53,260 nucleotides of DNA from Dehalococcoidia bacterium (GCA_028285005.1 JANQQP010000004.1:1-53260), one strand, 5' to 3'; shown: positions 34,230-42,467, counted from the stretch's first letter. Program-made: numbers and translations. Notes: generated by a model not told the origin, from the sequence alone.

Positions 34230-35384
34230 ATGAAAATCGAAGAGATCAAAGTCACAGTCTTCACCTACACCTCGCACACGGTCCACGACACCGATGGCCA
34301 CACGCACCCGGGCGATCCGCATGAGACCCGGCAGGCGATGCTGACCATCACCGATGACGAAGGGAACTCTGGGCACTCATTCGGAGCGACAGAATCGCTC
34401 AGGCCGCATGTCATTGAGAACTACGTGAAGAAGGTCCTGATGGGCGAAGACCCGATGGACCGCGAGAAGCTTTGGTTGGGTCTCGCAAGGTGGCAGCGAG
34501 GAAGCGGAGAGCAGCTAACGGACAGAACGCTAGCAACTGTCGAGATGGCGCTCTGGGACCTCGCTGGCAACGCGCTCAAGACACCGGTTTGGAAACTGCT
34601 GGGCGGCTATCGTGACAGTGTTCCTGCGTACGGGAGCACGATGTGTGGGGACGAGATGCCGAACGGGCTGGCAACCCCGGAGGACTATGGGAAGTTCGGC
34701 GAATGGCTGATCGAACGCGGATACAAGGCGATCAAGCTGCACACCTGGATGCCGCCTGTCTCATGGGCGCCGAGCGTGAAGATGGACATCAAGGCGTGCG
34801 CCGCAGTCAGAGAGGCCGTCGGGCCAGATGTTCCGTTGATGCTGGACGCGAATCACTGGTACAGCCGGACTGAGGCGTATGAGCTTGGCCTCGGCATTCA
34901 AGCCTTGAACTACTACTGGTACGAGGAGCCGATGGACGAGCACTCGACCTCGTCATACCGATGGCTTGCCGAGAATCTCGATATACCCGTGCTAGGGCCG
35001 GAATATGCAGGCGGGAAGTTCCACACTCGTGCCGAATGGATTGCTGGTGGCGTTTGCGATATTGCTCGTACTGGAGTGATGGATGTCGGCGGAATCGGGC
35101 CGAGCATGAAGATTGCTCATCTTGCCGAGAGCTTCAACATGGACGCTGAGATTCACGGCGGCGGCGCAGGGAACCTGGCAGTGCTCGGAGCTATCAGCAA
35201 CGCGCGCTGGTATGAGCGCGGTCTGCTGCACCCGTTCGTGGACTACGACCAGCCGCCCGAGTACCTGAACAGCATCATCGATGAGATGGACTCGGACGGA
35301 AACATCCACATGCCGACGACACCCGGCCTCGGCCAGGACATTAACTTCGACTGGATAAGCGGCCACACGATCAGCGAGCACTGA
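34230..35384 (+). CDS. Mandelate racemase/muconate lactonizing enzyme family (enolase superfamily)
   Basis: 384 residues. The N-terminal capping domain is followed by the barrel with K169-x-H171 (KLHTW), metal ligands Asp206 (LMLDANHW), Glu232 (WYEEP) and Glu258 (GPEYAGG), and His309 (EIHGGG). The family abstracts a proton alpha to a carboxylate with Mg2+. The K-x-H pair and the His suggest a sugar-acid dehydratase or racemase; the substrate is not predictable. ATG 34230 with GGGA upstream. Expanded enolase-superfamily paralogues are described in SAR202 bacteria, which fits the suggested lineage. Confidence 0.9.
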   Translation: MKIEEIKVTVFTYTSHTVHDTDGHTHPGDPHETRQAMLTITDDEGNSGHSFGATESLRPHVIENYVKKVLMGEDPMDREKLWLGLARWQRGSGEQLTDRTLATVEMALWDLAGNALKTPVWKLLGGYRDSVPAYGSTMCGDEMPNGLATPEDYGKFGEWLIERGYKAIKLHTWMPPVSWAPSVKMDIKACAAVREAVGPDVPLMLDANHWYSRTEAYELGLGIQALNYYWYEEPMDEHSTSSYRWLAENLDIPVLGPEYAGGKFHTRAEWIAGGVCDIARTGVMDVGGIGPSMKIAHLAESFNMDAEIHGGGAGNLAVLGAISNARWYERGLLHPFVDYDQPPEYLNSIIDEMDSDGNIHMPTTPGLGQDINFDWISGHTISEH

Positions 35385-35459
35385 TCGGCGGTGGAACTAC
35401 GGTGATTCGTCGGCGGATGAGTTCGGCGCGGTCCGAGCGCTATTTGGTGCCGACGAGCC

Positions 35460-35930
35460 TCAGCTCAGCTTGTCGAAAACCTCTTTAGCCTGCGCTTCGC
35501 GATCCCCGACTGAGACCGTGACAACTGAACCCGGGCCGGCGTGTTCCTCGTGTGGGTGGCTAAATGCGAACTTGCGGGAGATGAACGAAACACCGATTGC
35601 CGCGATGATCGCACCGGCAACGGCACCTATCAGCGTCGCGATTACTGAGAACTCCTCGGTTGTTCGCTCCGAATCGGCCCAGGAGAACGCCACGCTGATG
35701 AAGAGTGCACCAAGGCCGCCAACCACGCCGCCGGCCAGCAGACCTTCTACTATCCGGGCCATCGAATCCTCGCGGCCGAACACGGCGGGTTTTTTCTGCT
35801 GCCAAACCCGGATTTCGCCTTCCAGGAAACCGGCCTGGCGCAGGTCTTCGACGGCGCTATTCGCCTCAGCCTCGGTGTCGAAGCGTCGCGAAACTGTCAT
35901 GCCCCATCCGGAAGCGGCCTGCTCGGTCAT
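35460..35930 (-). CDS. General-stress-type two-helix membrane protein
   Basis: 156 residues from ATG 35930, 11 nt after AGGAG. The N-terminal segment (VSRRFDTEAEANSAVEDLRQAGFLEGEIRVW) resembles the small YflT/GSP17M heat-stress domain. Two transmembrane helices follow at about 62-84 and 97-117, with a short cytosolic tail. The longer frame to 36113 lacks a ribosome binding site and has non-coding-like codons. Function unknown. It diverges from ilvE. Confidence 0.65.
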   Translation of the reverse strand: MTEQAASGWGMTVSRRFDTEAEANSAVEDLRQAGFLEGEIRVWQQKKPAVFGREDSMARIVEGLLAGGVVGGLGALFISVAFSWADSERTTEEFSVIATLIGAVAGAIIAAIGVSFISRKFAFSHPHEEHAGPGSVVTVSVGDREAQAKEVFDKLS

Positions 35931-36015
35931 TGGCTCATCGTCTCCTGTACGGATCATATGACGGAACTGTTGGAGCCGGACCGTGAGGCCCGGCGGATCA
36001 CTATCCAAAGAGTAA

Positions 36016-36032
36016 CCCAACTGGAAGTTGGG
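36016..36032. other. Small hairpin in the stress-gene/ilvE intergenic region
   Basis: CCCAACT (36016-36022) and AGTTGGG (36026-36032) form a perfect 7-bp stem with a 3-nt loop. It lies 86 bp upstream of the stress-type gene; the role is unclear and there is no U-tract. Confidence 0.25.
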
Positions 36033-36082
36033 CGTCATCTGTGATCCGACGCGATGACAGGTGTGGTTTCGAGGTGCAGCGG

Positions 36083-36096
36083 CGGTGTTAACACCG
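36083..36096. promoter_or_regulatory. Perfect 14-bp palindrome, possible operator
   Basis: CGGTGTTAACACCG is a perfect palindrome 27 bp upstream of the ilvE -35 box. A dimeric regulator such as a GntR- or TetR-type protein could bind it. It could act on ilvE or on the divergent stress-type gene. Confidence 0.4.
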
Positions 36097-36123
36097 AAAC
36101 GACGGCGCACCAATATATGACAG

Positions 36124-36151
36124 TTGAACGACGCTATCTCAAACGTATAAT
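36124..36151 (+). promoter_or_regulatory. ilvE promoter
   Basis: TTGAAC (36124-36129) and TATAAT (36146-36151) are 16 bp apart, the best sigma-70-type promoter in the window. Transcription would begin near 36158, right at the first hairpin of the leader. Confidence 0.78.
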
Positions 36152-36182
36152 TGCCGAGCCTGCGATCACGCAGGAGGTTTTG

Positions 36183-36213
36183 GTGCGCCCTCGGATAGCG
36201 TGGGCGCGTTTTT
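36183..36213 (+). terminator. Intrinsic terminator/attenuator upstream of ilvE
   Basis: GCGCCC (36185-36190) pairs with GGGCGC (36202-36207), extended by two wobble pairs, and is followed by TTTTT (36209-36213). It lies between the promoter and the ilvE start (36246), where only an attenuator makes sense. Confidence 0.72.
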
Positions 36214-36215
36214 AA
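36183..36215 (+). CDS. Putative 10-codon leader peptide of ilvE
   Basis: GTG at 36183 follows AGGAGG at 36172-36177 by 5 nt. It encodes MRPRIAWARF and ends at TAA 36213-36215. The codons themselves make up the terminator stem, so a ribosome on this ORF would block the hairpin. A 5' hairpin, CCTGCG (36159-36164) with CGCAGG (36169-36174), partly covers the ribosome binding site. Ile5 uses ATA and Arg4 uses CGG. Branched-chain codons are not enriched, so the signal sensed is unclear. Confidence 0.45.
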   Translation: MRPRIAWARF

Positions 36216-36245
36216 GAGCGGTATCTAGATACGGAGCAAATTGAC

Positions 36246-37181
36246 ATGGCGCCAGATGCATACGCGTTCCTGGGCGGGAAACAGGTCCCTCTCGAGGATG
36301 CGAAGGTAGGCGTCATGACCCACGCGCTGCACTACGGCACAGCGGTGTTCGAGGGGATTCGCGGCAACTGGAACGAGTCCCACGGCAAGATGTACGTGTT
36401 CCGGCTGCGAGAGCACTACGAGCGTCTACTTCGCGGCTGCCGAATGCTCAGTATCGAACTGCCGTACAACGTTGACGAGCTTTGCAAGATTACGACGGAC
36501 CTGATCGAGCGAAACGGTTATCGAGAGGACGTCTACATCCGGCCGCTCGCCTTCAAGGGCCAGGAAGCGGTCGCGAACCTGAAGCTTCATGACCTCGATG
36601 ACGAGTTCACGCTGGTCGTTTTGCCTTTTGGCAACTACATCGAGAATGATCGTCCGCTTCGATGCCAGACCTCATCATGGAGAAGGCCGGAAGACTCGAT
36701 CATGCCGACAGGTGTGAAAATCACCGGCCTTTACACCACCAGCATCCTCGCCAAGACCGAGGCCGTTACCGCTGGATATGACGAGGCTGTGCTTCTCAAC
36801 TGGGACGGAACTGTTTCGGAAGGCAGTGGCGAGAACCTGTTCATGGTTTCGGATGGGCGTATTTCGACGCCTTCAGAGACCGATAACTGCCTTCTCGGAA
36901 TCACTCGCGACTCGGTTATTGAGCTTGCTGCGAAAGAGCTTGGCATGGAGGTGGTTGAGCGGCGCATCCACCGCAGTGAGCTGTACCTGGCAGACGAGGT
37001 CTTCTTGACCGGAACTGCGGCCCACGTCACGCCTATGGGCGAGCTTGACAACCGCAAGATCGCTGACGGTGAGGTCGGCCCGGTCACTCGCAAGCTGCAG
37101 GAACTCTATTTCGCCACCGTGAAAGGCGATAACCCAGACTACGCGGAGTGGTGCACGCCCGTTGTGCCCGGAGGCGGTTAA
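36246..37181 (+). CDS. ilvE: Branched-chain amino acid aminotransferase
   Basis: 311 residues of the class IV (fold-type IV) PLP aminotransferases. It has the HALHYGTAVFEGIR motif near residues 26-39, which sets the cofactor site, and a VKITGLYTTSILAK block whose Lys probably forms the Schiff base. GYDEAVLLNWDGTVSEGSGENLF follows, close to IlvE. It transfers amino groups between Leu/Ile/Val and 2-oxoglutarate. ATG 36246 has GGAG 9 nt upstream. D-amino-acid transaminase is a less likely reading. Confidence 0.92.
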   Translation: MAPDAYAFLGGKQVPLEDAKVGVMTHALHYGTAVFEGIRGNWNESHGKMYVFRLREHYERLLRGCRMLSIELPYNVDELCKITTDLIERNGYREDVYIRPLAFKGQEAVANLKLHDLDDEFTLVVLPFGNYIENDRPLRCQTSSWRRPEDSIMPTGVKITGLYTTSILAKTEAVTAGYDEAVLLNWDGTVSEGSGENLFMVSDGRISTPSETDNCLLGITRDSVIELAAKELGMEVVERRIHRSELYLADEVFLTGTAAHVTPMGELDNRKIADGEVGPVTRKLQELYFATVKGDNPDYAEWCTPVVPGGG

Positions 37182-37346
37182 GTCGTCTCGTGAACCGGCC
37201 GCCTGTGAACCTGCCTAATGTGGCCGCACTAGAGTGAGACTTCCAGGTGAAGCGGTGCGACAATTGTGTCTGTTGAGCGAACACCGGATCAGTATCGACC
37301 GTAATTCACACCTGTTTGTCAGCGCCGTCGCGCGCCGCACGCTAAA

Positions 37347-37970
37347 TTGACTCCTGACCCAGCAGACGTTCAAGCGCTCTTCGGCCGCCATTACTTCTAC
37401 TTCGCAGCATTGGCCACACTGGGCGCACTGCAGATCGCGGTCTCCATTGGCGGTTATCGCGGCATGTGGCTGCTGCCCGGGCGTCTGCTGACACGCTACT
37501 TCGGCGTTCTTCTCATAATCGGCGGCGCGGCGCTGTTTTTCATGCTGCCGCTCTGGATCGATGGACCGTGGGCCGCCGGTTCAGTAGAAGCGGACTCGTC
37601 GACACGTCTATGGGGCAAGGCCGACTGGGGAGATCTTGGCGCTGCACGAAACGTCAATGACGTTGACGGCGGTCTTTCTGGCACGGGACAGGCGACGTGG
37701 TTCCCGCTGTCTGCACTGATAGCTGCGATTGTTTCAGTGGGCGCTGGAGCTCTGAACCGAAGGCTGTTCCCTGCCCGAATGACGCCTGAGCAGAGTGTGT
37801 CGGCAGATGCCGATGGCATCGAACTCATGACAAGCGAAAGTTACGCAACTGCACTCGCGCGATCATGGAAGCGTTTCCGACGCGACCTGCCTTCGGACGC
37901 TATGGATCTCCTGAGAAAAGCCGACCGGTGGAGCATTTCGGTCTGGGTCTGGGAGCGGTTGCGCCGATGA
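37347..37970 (+). CDS. Uncharacterised membrane protein
   Basis: 207 residues from TTG 37347, with no clear ribosome binding site. Hydrophobic segments lie at about 17-36, 49-70 and 118-136, with a polar loop between the second and third. The C-terminal 70 residues are cytosolic and basic. No family recognised. Its TGA overlaps the ATG of the PAP2-fold gene, so they are co-transcribed. Confidence 0.62.
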   Translation: MTPDPADVQALFGRHYFYFAALATLGALQIAVSIGGYRGMWLLPGRLLTRYFGVLLIIGGAALFFMLPLWIDGPWAAGSVEADSSTRLWGKADWGDLGAARNVNDVDGGLSGTGQATWFPLSALIAAIVSVGAGALNRRLFPARMTPEQSVSADADGIELMTSESYATALARSWKRFRRDLPSDAMDLLRKADRWSISVWVWERLRR

Positions 37971-38551
37971 ACCCAATCGATAGAGAGATTGTGCTCTGGC
38001 TGAACGGCCTGTCAGGTAACGTCGCATTGATCGATGACCTGGCGCGCATCATCGCTACCGACTACGTGATGCCACTCGTCTTTTCGCTCGCGATGTTCGG
38101 AATGTGGTTCTCTGCTTCTGGGGCCGCAGCCCGCGCCAAGGCGCACTACTGGGTACTGGTTGGCATTACGTCTATTGGAATGTCCAATGTCGGTGTGGTG
38201 CTCATCAACGTCGCATGGAAGCGAGATCGACCTTACGTTGCGCTCGATGAGATTGAGTTGCTGTTCTACCGGGCGACCGATCCTTCGTTCCCTGCGAATC
38301 CCGTAGCAATCGGCTTCGCTGCTGGCTCGGCCGCGTGGATGGTCAACCGCAAGTTCGGCTACTGGGTGTTTGGGGCCGCACTGGTGTACGGACTCTCAAG
38401 GGTCTACGCCGGTGTGTTCTATCCGTCCGACATCCTGGGCGGCGCAGCCGTGGGCATACTGATCACCTGGGGCAGCACGTACATCCACAGGATTTTCCAG
38501 CCGCTAACCAACCTGTTCATCAGGCTCACGCGCGGACTCGCACTGGGTTAG
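37967..38551 (+). CDS. PAP2-fold membrane protein lacking catalytic histidines
   Basis: 194 residues with several membrane helices in the PAP2 arrangement. Motif 1 is KRDRP (85-89). Motif 2 reads SFPANPVA (107-114), where the PSGH-type His is Pro112. Motif 3 reads SRVYAGVFYPSD (144-155), where the nucleophile His is Phe151. PAP2 enzymes remove phosphate from lipid phosphates such as undecaprenyl diphosphate. With both His gone this looks like a pseudoenzyme. A longer frame begins at 37865; ATG 37967, overlapping the previous stop, is preferred. It overlaps the stop of the convergent PHP-type gene. Confidence 0.8.
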   Translation: MNPIDREIVLWLNGLSGNVALIDDLARIIATDYVMPLVFSLAMFGMWFSASGAAARAKAHYWVLVGITSIGMSNVGVVLINVAWKRDRPYVALDEIELLFYRATDPSFPANPVAIGFAAGSAAWMVNRKFGYWVFGAALVYGLSRVYAGVFYPSDILGGAAVGILITWGSTYIHRIFQPLTNLFIRLTRGLALG

Positions 38552-39366
38552 CCGCGGCCTCGCAGGAGGCTTAGCGGAAACAGGCGGCTCCAGCCTCGTT
38601 CTTCGCGTTCCGACTGCTCTATCTCTGCCTCCGGAGAGTGGCCTCGCAAGATCATTCGAGGCTGCTCATCCAGTAATCGGTTGGCAGTCGCTTCATCGGT
38701 CGCCCGCTCAACCCAGCGGAAGGTTCGTCTCAGGCCGGGTGGCCTCTGGCCTTCGAGTGCGTGCATGTCCGAGGCGACGGCATGGGCGAGCCGCTGCTGG
38801 ATCATCCTCAAGCCCGCCCGTTGCGCGTCCTTGCCGAATGCCCCGCTGATACTCCCCGAAGTGACAACGAAGAGCGCGCCATTTTCGATCAACTCTCTCA
38901 TTCGGCCAGCGTCCTTGCGCAGCACCTCGTTGCGTTCCGGGCGAGCGAGGATCGGCACCAGTCTTTTCATGCGAAGACGGTCGAGAACATCGTTCATGAA
39001 CGACGGGAATGTGGTGAACGGCGTCGACAGCAGCACAAATCTTGAACTCGCGATTGTGAGCAGATTACCCGGTTCGACGAGGTCAGGCAGGTCTGGTGTG
39101 ATTCGACTCTCCATACCGTGAATCACCCGGGCAAGGGGAGCACCGTCCGCGGCTTCTCTGCGCAGCCGCGAGTTCAGGTCGGCGACGAGCTGTCGCATCT
39201 CGGTGATGCTGGAGTTCAGCTCGACATCGTTGCGATGGGGCGTGGAGACGAGTGTCTCGGTTCCCTCGGCAGCTGCAGCCTGTGCCATCAGCACGCTCTG
39301 GTCCATCGTCGCCGGGCCGTCGTCAACTCCGGGCAGTATGTGAGTGAGTAGATCTGTGAACGGCAT
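38548..39366 (-). CDS. CpsB/CapC-type PHP protein with altered metal site
   Basis: 272 residues like YwqE/CpsB tyrosine phosphatases of the PHP superfamily: DLLTHILPGVDDG (5-17), STPH (41-44), ARPERN (141-146) and SDMH (199-202). The usual HxH has lost its first His (Leu7), and the usual HPER has Arg142 in place of His. Others (His9, His44, Glu144, Asp200, His202) remain. Metal binding and phosphatase activity are therefore doubtful. No capsule gene cluster surrounds it. ATG 39366; its stop overlaps that of the convergent PAP2-fold gene by 4 bp. Confidence 0.8.
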   Translation of the reverse strand: MPFTDLLTHILPGVDDGPATMDQSVLMAQAAAAEGTETLVSTPHRNDVELNSSITEMRQLVADLNSRLRREAADGAPLARVIHGMESRITPDLPDLVEPGNLLTIASSRFVLLSTPFTTFPSFMNDVLDRLRMKRLVPILARPERNEVLRKDAGRMRELIENGALFVVTSGSISGAFGKDAQRAGLRMIQQRLAHAVASDMHALEGQRPPGLRRTFRWVERATDEATANRLLDEQPRMILRGHSPEAEIEQSEREERGWSRLFPLSLLRGRG

Positions 39367-39399
39367 CTTCGTCTGCAGATTCGGGCTGGTAATTGGTGC

Positions 39400-40158
39400 T
39401 CAAGGTCTCGCGGTGAGCCTGCGGAACCTCTCGGCGTACTCGAACTCGAAACCCTCAGCGGCCTCTTTCGCCCGGTTGCGGAGCCTGCTTGCCGCGTCCA
39501 CGTTGGTTGCGAGTCCGCCGACCTGGCTTTCGTGCTTGAACAGAGCCTCGACCTTTGTCTCGAGGGTTTCGCTCACGTCAACGATGACGTTCGGCTGGTC
39601 TGTGCCCCACATAAGCAGGTGCTTTACCTTCCATGGCTCCAGTCCGTCGTCGAGTTGATCTGGGAAGTGCAGGTGGTCACGGGCATAGGGGTAGATCGCG
39701 TCTTTGGTGGTGATACCGACCGCACGGTGGTCGCGGTGGTTGAAGCCAGCGTAGCGATCCGGGTCGTGAGCGAATACTACGTCGGGCCGATGTTTGCGAA
39801 TCAGTCTGACCAGTTCTTCCAGGTAAATCCTGTCCGGGTCGAGCCAGCCATCCGCATGATCAAGGACCTCGATCGTCTCGACCCCGACAGCTGCCGCTGC
39901 CTCCCTCTGCTCCGCCGCTCGAATCGGCACTATCGCCTCAGACGTCATTGAGCGGTCATTGCTTCCGCTCGAGCCGCTGGTTGACTGGACGTAAACGACC
40001 TCGCAGCCCTCTTTTGTCCACTTGGCGACGGTTGCTCCGGTGCCGATCTCCGCGTCGTCTGGATGGGCGAATACGACCATCGCTCGTTCTGGCGTTTCGT
40101 CGATAAGCTCGAGGGTTCCGGTGCTGTCTGAAGTGGGCAAATACGGTTGCTGGGTCAT
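39400..40158 (-). CDS. PIG-L family deacetylase
   Basis: 252 residues with the zinc motif AHPDDAEIG near residue 31 and a later HxDHRAVG (HRDHRAVG). These enzymes remove N-acetyl groups from GlcNAc conjugates: mycothiol and bacillithiol precursors (MshB, BshB) or GlcNAc-phosphatidylinositol. Start ATG 40158 behind GGAG. It lies 33 bp upstream of the PHP-type gene. A GT4 glycosyltransferase with MshA-like features is encoded at 48869, so a thiol or glycan pathway is possible but not shown. Confidence 0.88.
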   Translation of the reverse strand: MTQQPYLPTSDSTGTLELIDETPERAMVVFAHPDDAEIGTGATVAKWTKEGCEVVYVQSTSGSSGSNDRSMTSEAIVPIRAAEQREAAAAVGVETIEVLDHADGWLDPDRIYLEELVRLIRKHRPDVVFAHDPDRYAGFNHRDHRAVGITTKDAIYPYARDHLHFPDQLDDGLEPWKVKHLLMWGTDQPNVIVDVSETLETKVEALFKHESQVGGLATNVDAASRLRNRAKEAAEGFEFEYAERFRRLTARP

Positions 40159-40218
40159 GCTTCTCCGAGTTTCGGCAGGTTTTCGATCTCAATGTCAGGT
40201 TGAGAATAGCGTACCTGT

Positions 40219-40245
40219 TTGAACGACTGCTGAAGCACGTATCTG
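40219..40245 (+). promoter_or_regulatory. Possible glyA promoter
   Basis: TTGAAC (40219-40224) and TATCTG (40240-40245) are 15 bp apart. The nine bases TTGAACGAC and the later ACGTAT are shared with the strong ilvE promoter, which is the main support. Confidence 0.3.
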
Positions 40246-40310
40246 TCGCGCAGTCTCGGCGATACACTTGATCGCCGTGCAGTGACCCTTGTTTCGCCGT
40301 GGAGAGCTAG

Positions 40311-41576
40311 ATGGCCCTATCGCCTGCCATGTCAAACCTTTCGAAAATCGATCCTGACATCGCCCGTGTCGTAGAGAATGAGGAGCGTCGGCTTCGAGAA
40401 AACATAGTGCTCATTGCCTCTGAGAACTATGCGAGCGCTGCTGTTCTCGCTGCGACCGGTTCCGTATTAACGAACAAGTATGCCGAGGGCTACCCGGGAC
40501 GCCGCTACTACGCAGGCACCGAGAATGTCGACGTTGCTGAAAGCATTGCGATAGATAGGGCGAAGGAGCTGTTTGGCGCTGAGCACGTCAATGTGCAGCC
40601 GCACAGTGGTTCGCAGGCCAACATGGCGGCATATTTCGCAGCTCTCAAGCCCGGTGACCGTGTCCTGGGCATGTCTCTCGACCACGGTGGTCACCTGACG
40701 CACGGTTCCCCGGTCAACTTTTCAGGGAAGCTGTTCGAGTTCGGACACTACGGGGTCGATTCAGAGTCGGAGCAACTAGACTACGACGCTGTTGCCCGAG
40801 TCGCAGGTGAGTTCAAGCCGAAGTTGATTGTGTGTGGCTATACGGCGTATCCGCGGACGATTGACTTCGCACGGTTCCGGCAGATTGCAGATGAGGTTGG
40901 AGCGTTTCTGTTGGCAGATATCGCTCACATCGCTGGACTCGTGGTTGGTGGAGCACATCCCTCTCCGGTCGAGCATTCCGACATCGTCACGACCACCACG
41001 CACAAGACCCTGCGAGGTCCGCGCGGCGCCATGGCTCTCACAAAGTCTGACCTTGCGCGGAAGTACGATTCTGCGGTGTTTCCGAATATGCAGGGCGGAC
41101 CGATGATGCACTCTGTCGCAGCGAAGGCGATCGCGTTCAAGGAGGCGGCGCAGCCTGAGTTCAAGGACTACGCTCAATCGATCGTCCAGAATGCGCAGGC
41201 CTTGTCAGCTTCGCTGGCAGCCGGTGGACTACGAATAGTCTCCGGTGGTACCGACAATCACCTGATGCTGGTTGACGTGCGGCCCCTCGGCTTGACCGGT
41301 AAGGAGGCGGAAGCGGCGCTCCATGCAGCGGGCATTGTGGCGAATAAGAACACGATTCCGAACGACCCGGAGTCTCCATTTGTCACGAGCGGAGTGCGGA
41401 TTGGCACACCAGCGGTCACTTCGAGAAAGATGAGCGCGTCGGACATGGAGACCGTTGCTGGCTTCATCCTTGATTCGATCAAGGCGGCTGACAATGAGTC
41501 GGCGCTTGCTTCGATTAAGGACTCAGTCTCGAAGTTCGCTTCGCAGTTCTACGTGCCCGGTCTTGACGACGCCTGA
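40311..41576 (+). CDS. glyA: Serine hydroxymethyltransferase
   Basis: 421 residues; converts serine and tetrahydrofolate to glycine and methylene-THF. It carries [26 protein letters not shown], the His of [12 protein letters not shown], and the PLP lysine in [14 protein letters not shown]. Start ATG 40311 behind GGAGAG. Length and motifs are standard. It diverges from the PIG-L gene and converges on the methyltransferase with a 15-bp gap. It supplies one-carbon units and glycine. Confidence 0.97.
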   Translation: MALSPAMSNLSKIDPDIARVVENEERRLRENIVLIASENYASAAVLAATGSVLTNKYAEGYPGRRYYAGTENVDVAESIAIDRAKELFGAEHVNVQPHSGSQANMAAYFAALKPGDRVLGMSLDHGGHLTHGSPVNFSGKLFEFGHYGVDSESEQLDYDAVARVAGEFKPKLIVCGYTAYPRTIDFARFRQIADEVGAFLLADIAHIAGLVVGGAHPSPVEHSDIVTTTTHKTLRGPRGAMALTKSDLARKYDSAVFPNMQGGPMMHSVAAKAIAFKEAAQPEFKDYAQSIVQNAQALSASLAAGGLRIVSGGTDNHLMLVDVRPLGLTGKEAEAALHAAGIVANKNTIPNDPESPFVTSGVRIGTPAVTSRKMSASDMETVAGFILDSIKAADNESALASIKDSVSKFASQFYVPGLDDA

Positions 41577-41591
41577 GCTGGCGAGACCGCG

Positions 41592-42329
41592 CTAGCCCGC
41601 TGGCTTCTCCCATACAGCGATCAGCTTTCGACTGTTGCTGGTGAATGGCTCTCGGTTCCAGTCAGACCATCGTTCCCGCAGCGTCATGCCAGCCATCTGG
41701 GCCATCAGATCTAGCTCCGAAGGCCAGACGTAGCGAAACGGGATCGAGAAGTTCTCCCACTGATCATCGACGAGCCTGAAGTGGTGTGAGATCAGTCCTT
41801 GATTGGCGACGTCGTACTCGTCGAAACCCAGGCGTGATTCGCTGATGGTGAACGGACGCGCCGTCTCTCCGGGCGGCAATCGTTGCAGGTCCGGCACCGA
41901 AACCTCGACGACGAAGCATCCGCCAGGTTCAAGGTGACGCACTACGTTTCGAAAGCAGGCCACCTGCGCTTCCTGCGTGGTCAGGTTCATGATGGTGTTG
42001 ACGACGAGGTAGGCGACGGAGAATGACCCGTCGACGGTGGCCGTTGCGAAGTCGCCGATCGTGACCTCGATATCGTCGCCGCCGGGTTTGGCACGAAGGC
42101 GTTCGACCATGGCGTTCGATAGTTCGATGCCATGAACAGCTACACCGCGCTCGGCCAGCGGCAACGCGATTCGCCCGGTGCCAATGCCCAGCTCGAGCGC
42201 ACGTCCACTACCGGCGAGCGCGGCTATGAAGTCGACAGCGGGCTGAACTACGTCTGGCGCGAACGAGCCAGCCGAATATTCGTCATAGGTAGACGCTATC
42301 GTTTCGTCGAAGTAACCGTCACTGGACAT
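41592..42329 (-). CDS. SAM-dependent methyltransferase
   Basis: 245 residues of the class I fold. Motif I is LELGIGTGRIALPLAERG near residue 46, motif II VHGIELSNAMVERL. An NTIMNLTT segment follows at the usual motif III/IV region. The C-terminal strands (FRYVWPSELDLMAQMAGM) fit the Methyltransf_25/11 type. The substrate is unknown. Start ATG 42329. It diverges from rpsF. Confidence 0.85.
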   Translation of the reverse strand: MSSDGYFDETIASTYDEYSAGSFAPDVVQPAVDFIAALAGSGRALELGIGTGRIALPLAERGVAVHGIELSNAMVERLRAKPGGDDIEVTIGDFATATVDGSFSVAYLVVNTIMNLTTQEAQVACFRNVVRHLEPGGCFVVEVSVPDLQRLPPGETARPFTISESRLGFDEYDVANQGLISHHFRLVDDQWENFSIPFRYVWPSELDLMAQMAGMTLRERWSDWNREPFTSNSRKLIAVWEKPAG

Positions 42330-42440
42330 GGGCGGAGTCTATCTGCGCACTATGCGACCAACCAATCCCAAGAACGATCTATGCGGCCGATTTCCAGTCA
42401 GCAAAGAATCCGTTTTCAACGAGCTTTAAGTTGCGACCGC

Positions 42441-42449
42441 GTGCTATAC
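42441..42449 (+). promoter_or_regulatory. Possible extended -10 element for rpsF
   Basis: TGCTATACT has the TGN extended -10 form, and TATACTTCTG is identical to the sequence upstream of selD. It is 68 bp before the rpsF start. Confidence 0.42.
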
Positions 42450-42467
42450 TTCTGCGGTTCTGCCAGT

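Noticed and set aside
40257..40277. CGGCGAT/ATCGCCG hairpin upstream of glyA as a riboswitch
   Set aside because: A single 7-bp hairpin with no glycine- or THF-riboswitch core sequences or terminator; probably incidental.
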